Of a DNA stretch of 24,226 nt, positions 22,139 to 24,226 are shown piece after piece. A program made the translations under genes and the position numbers. The notes under the pieces are model-generated. The model had not been told where the DNA came from, searched no databases, and saw only the letters and a program-made list of their open reading frames with translations. The stretch's first letter is position 1, and each line of letters begins with the position of its first letter. The DNA is taken from assembly GCA_041082235.1 (NCBI GenBank), contig JBDOIG010000200.1, forward strand, positions 1 to 24,226, in the 5' to 3' direction. Source of the DNA: CALJEL01 sp041082235 (GTDB lineage Bacteria > Nitrospirota > Thermodesulfovibrionia > Thermodesulfovibrionales > CALJEL01).

Positions 22139-24226
22139 ATGCGAAAGAAAATATTAGTTTGTTTTGGTTTTTTAATATTCTTCTTTTCTTTTGTGTTTGT
22201 TAAAGAAGTGGGTTCTTGGAATGACGGGGTGACACATAAAGACCTCTCAAAATTTGCTGCGGAAAATTCTGTGCTTGATATATCTAAAGGTAATTATATG
22301 AAAAATTTAGGATTTAGTGCTGGATTGAGTGAGAAGTTTATATGGAATAGCAAAGTCCAGTCTGTTTTATTATGGCTTCAAGAAGGTGCTGAATCTGAAG
22401 ACGATAGCAGTTTTGGTTTTCCGATTATTCCTGGTTCAACAACCCGTTCTTTTAATCATTTTCACAATCCTTTGAAACCATGGTCACAGGCTGGATTGGA
22501 TGACACATGGACAGGTGAGTCATCTCTTCTCTGGGCACAGGATGGCACAAAGCAGCAAAACTTTGCCTCTGGTGACTGGTCATGGCAGAGGGTAAGGGAT
22601 TATTATTATCTTGCCCTTACATCAACAACCGATACTGAGAGGCAAGCATATTTTGCCATGACATTTAAGGGGCTTGGTCATCAGATGCATCTCATACAGG
22701 ATGCAGCTCAGCCAGACCATGTGAGGAATGATGCACATCCTGAAGATACACTAGGACTGACCTATGGCATAGGATTTGAAAAGTGGGCAGTTAAGAATAG
22801 GAGTTTTATTAACTATCTTGCCTTAACTCCTCTCTTACCACAGGTTTCTCTAAATGTCGCCTATAATAATCTTGCTCCTATAACACAGTTCATTGATGCA
22901 GAGCAATATGATGGGACCAATCCATCCACAGCACTTTCACAGGGTATAGCAGAATATACAAATGCAAACTTCTTTAGCGATGATACCATTTTCGCAGCAG
23001 AGAGCTATTCAACAGATCATAGGCATTATTTCCCCTATCCAAAGAAATCAAGCACAGATATCCAGGAGTATATAAATCAGAACAAATTACCAGAGACTGT
23101 CATAGCAGAGGATGGTGTTGAAGACTTAGGTTTCTGGATTTCCAAAAAGACTGATGGCGAAATAGTTGAACATTTTGTAAAACCCTCATATTTTACTCGA
23201 CCTGTGGTTGACCTATTAGGGGATAATCAAAAACTTTACCATCTATTATTTTATCGGGATGAAAAATGCCATGAAGACTATGCCAAGAAACTGATTCCAA
23301 AGGCTGTTGGCTATTCAGCCGGATTGTTGAATTATTTCTTCAGGGGAGAAATAGATATGGTTCCTGACTATGAAGCTGGTTATGGATATCGGATAGTAAA
23401 TAAGACCGATGAAGAGATGAATGGCAGATTTGAACTTTATTACGACAATGATAAAGGTGAAAGGAAAATGATACAAAGCTGGAGTTTTGCTATTGGCAGA
23501 AAAGGCTCAAGTAACAACAAGAGCCAAACCATAACCTTCAGCTCCCCAACTGATGCCAGAGAACCAGGGAAATATATGCTTGTCTTTAGGGGAAGACTCG
23601 GCAATGAAGAGGATGCGGTGGTGGGAAGATATTTAAAAGTATCATGGCCCAGAGGTGGAATAATTAAAAGAGTGTCGGGAACCTCTACAGAAGTTGTGGT
23701 TTCTATTTTATATGAAGATAATGTAAAGATATACTATATTTCAGTCCCTCCAGGTGAAAGGATCATTAAGGCAGCATTTGACGAGGGCAATGTGGAAAGC
23801 ATAAGGACATTGACCTATACATGGTCAGAAGGGATGGAGATATATAAACTCCATAACTTTATATATGTCAGAGAAAGTGATAACTTTATAGAGATTGATG
23901 CAGAAGAATTGATGAAGATAAAACAGGGAGAAACAGAAGAAAAGAACACTGGATTTAGTTATACCATAAATAAAAGCACTACTTATTCTGAAGAGACTGA
24001 TTATTTAAGAGGTTTTGTAATTGAGAGGATATTGACCAGTAATCCAGCTGTTTATCGTATTCCCGATTTTTTTGTCTCCAAAGATGGAAATATTAATTTG
24101 TTAAAAGGTGTAAGCAGAACTATAGATTTAGCCATGTATATAACTAATGCAGAAATAAATTATATCTATAAAGAGGGAAGCTGTATTGAAAGTTCCCATA
24201 TATTTGAAGAATTAATTGGAGAACCC
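22139..24226 (+). CDS. Zinc-dependent phospholipase C / P1-nuclease-like exported protein (3' end outside window)
   Basis: The frame is open for 696 codons to the window end, so the protein is partial. A Sec signal is followed by VGS/WNDGVTH: cleavage before Trp27 would expose an N-terminal Trp, a zinc ligand in this family, with His33 close by. NHFHNP (His107, His109) matches the HFYDP-type motif. GHQMHLIQDAAQPDH gives His184, Asp188 and His194, the H-x3-D-x5-H spacing of phospholipase C and S1/P1 nucleases. The usual His four residues before the Glu of the third zinc site is Gly here (YGIGFEKW). The ~290 residues after about 405 are extra and unrecognised. The ATG has GGAGGAG upstream and lies 3 bp after the lipoprotein stop. 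Substrate (lipid or nucleic acid) is unknown. Confidence 0.8.
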   Translation, partial: MRKKILVCFGFLIFFFSFVFVKEVGSWNDGVTHKDLSKFAAENSVLDISKGNYMKNLGFSAGLSEKFIWNSKVQSVLLWLQEGAESEDDSSFGFPIIPGSTTRSFNHFHNPLKPWSQAGLDDTWTGESSLLWAQDGTKQQNFASGDWSWQRVRDYYYLALTSTTDTERQAYFAMTFKGLGHQMHLIQDAAQPDHVRNDAHPEDTLGLTYGIGFEKWAVKNRSFINYLALTPLLPQVSLNVAYNNLAPITQFIDAEQYDGTNPSTALSQGIAEYTNANFFSDDTIFAAESYSTDHRHYFPYPKKSSTDIQEYINQNKLPETVIAEDGVEDLGFWISKKTDGEIVEHFVKPSYFTRPVVDLLGDNQKLYHLLFYRDEKCHEDYAKKLIPKAVGYSAGLLNYFFRGEIDMVPDYEAGYGYRIVNKTDEEMNGRFELYYDNDKGERKMIQSWSFAIGRKGSSNNKSQTITFSSPTDAREPGKYMLVFRGRLGNEEDAVVGRYLKVSWPRGGIIKRVSGTSTEVVVSILYEDNVKIYYISVPPGERIIKAAFDEGNVESIRTLTYTWSEGMEIYKLHNFIYVRESDNFIEIDAEELMKIKQGETEEKNTGFSYTINKSTTYSEETDYLRGFVIERILTSNPAVYRIPDFFVSKDGNINLLKGVSRTIDLAMYITNAEINYIYKEGSCIESSHIFEELIGEP

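Overview
The window looks like a stretch of chromosome from a low-GC, Gram-negative, flagellated bacterium. The evidence is type II secretion (T2SS) pseudopilins, an outer-membrane-type lipoprotein, a multiheme cytochrome c and a flagellin/FlbT/FlaF set. The combination fits an anaerobic, respiring member of Nitrospirota or a related deltaproteobacterium-like lineage. That placement is inference: there is no rRNA or other taxonomic marker here.

Region 1 (3-5238, + strand) holds five tightly packed, mostly overlapping genes: the 3' end of an ATP-grasp ligase, a SAM methyltransferase, a polysaccharide-deacetylase-like protein, a DegT/DnrJ/EryC1/StrS aminotransferase, and a 680-residue fusion of a DmpG-like aldolase to a Rossmann-like domain. 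It reads as a biosynthetic operon for a modified (amino-)sugar or acyl group of a surface glycan. I do not recognise the pathway.

Region 2 (5289-6777) holds an RluA-type pseudouridine synthase (-) and, divergently, a Uma2-family nuclease-like gene (+). The Uma2 promoter lies so close to the ATG that the mRNA may be leaderless.

Region 3 (6780-13050, - strand) is a translationally coupled T2SS operon, gspG-H-I-J-K-L-M-N, followed by der (ribosome-assembly GTPase). gspC, D, E and F are not in the window.

Region 4 (13265-18485, - strand), in transcription order: flagellin, an unrecognised 160-residue protein, flbT, flaF, a TPR plus Ig-like protein, and a membrane-anchored multiheme cytochrome c. 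The cytochrome has eight CXXCH sites and two probable expanded haem sites. The flagellin leader is long and structured, and flagellin is followed by a perfect 11-bp hairpin.

Region 5 (18486-18873) is a divergent control region with sigma-28-type sequences facing both ways and a sigma-70-type promoter facing right.

Region 6 (18874-24226, + strand) holds three exported proteins in an apparent operon: a YVTN beta-propeller protein with IPT, Ig-like, PKD and NTF2-like parts, a small lipoprotein, and a zinc phospholipase C/P1-nuclease-like enzyme that runs off the end. The near-consensus sigma-28 promoter facing this operon suggests that it is expressed with the late flagellar genes.
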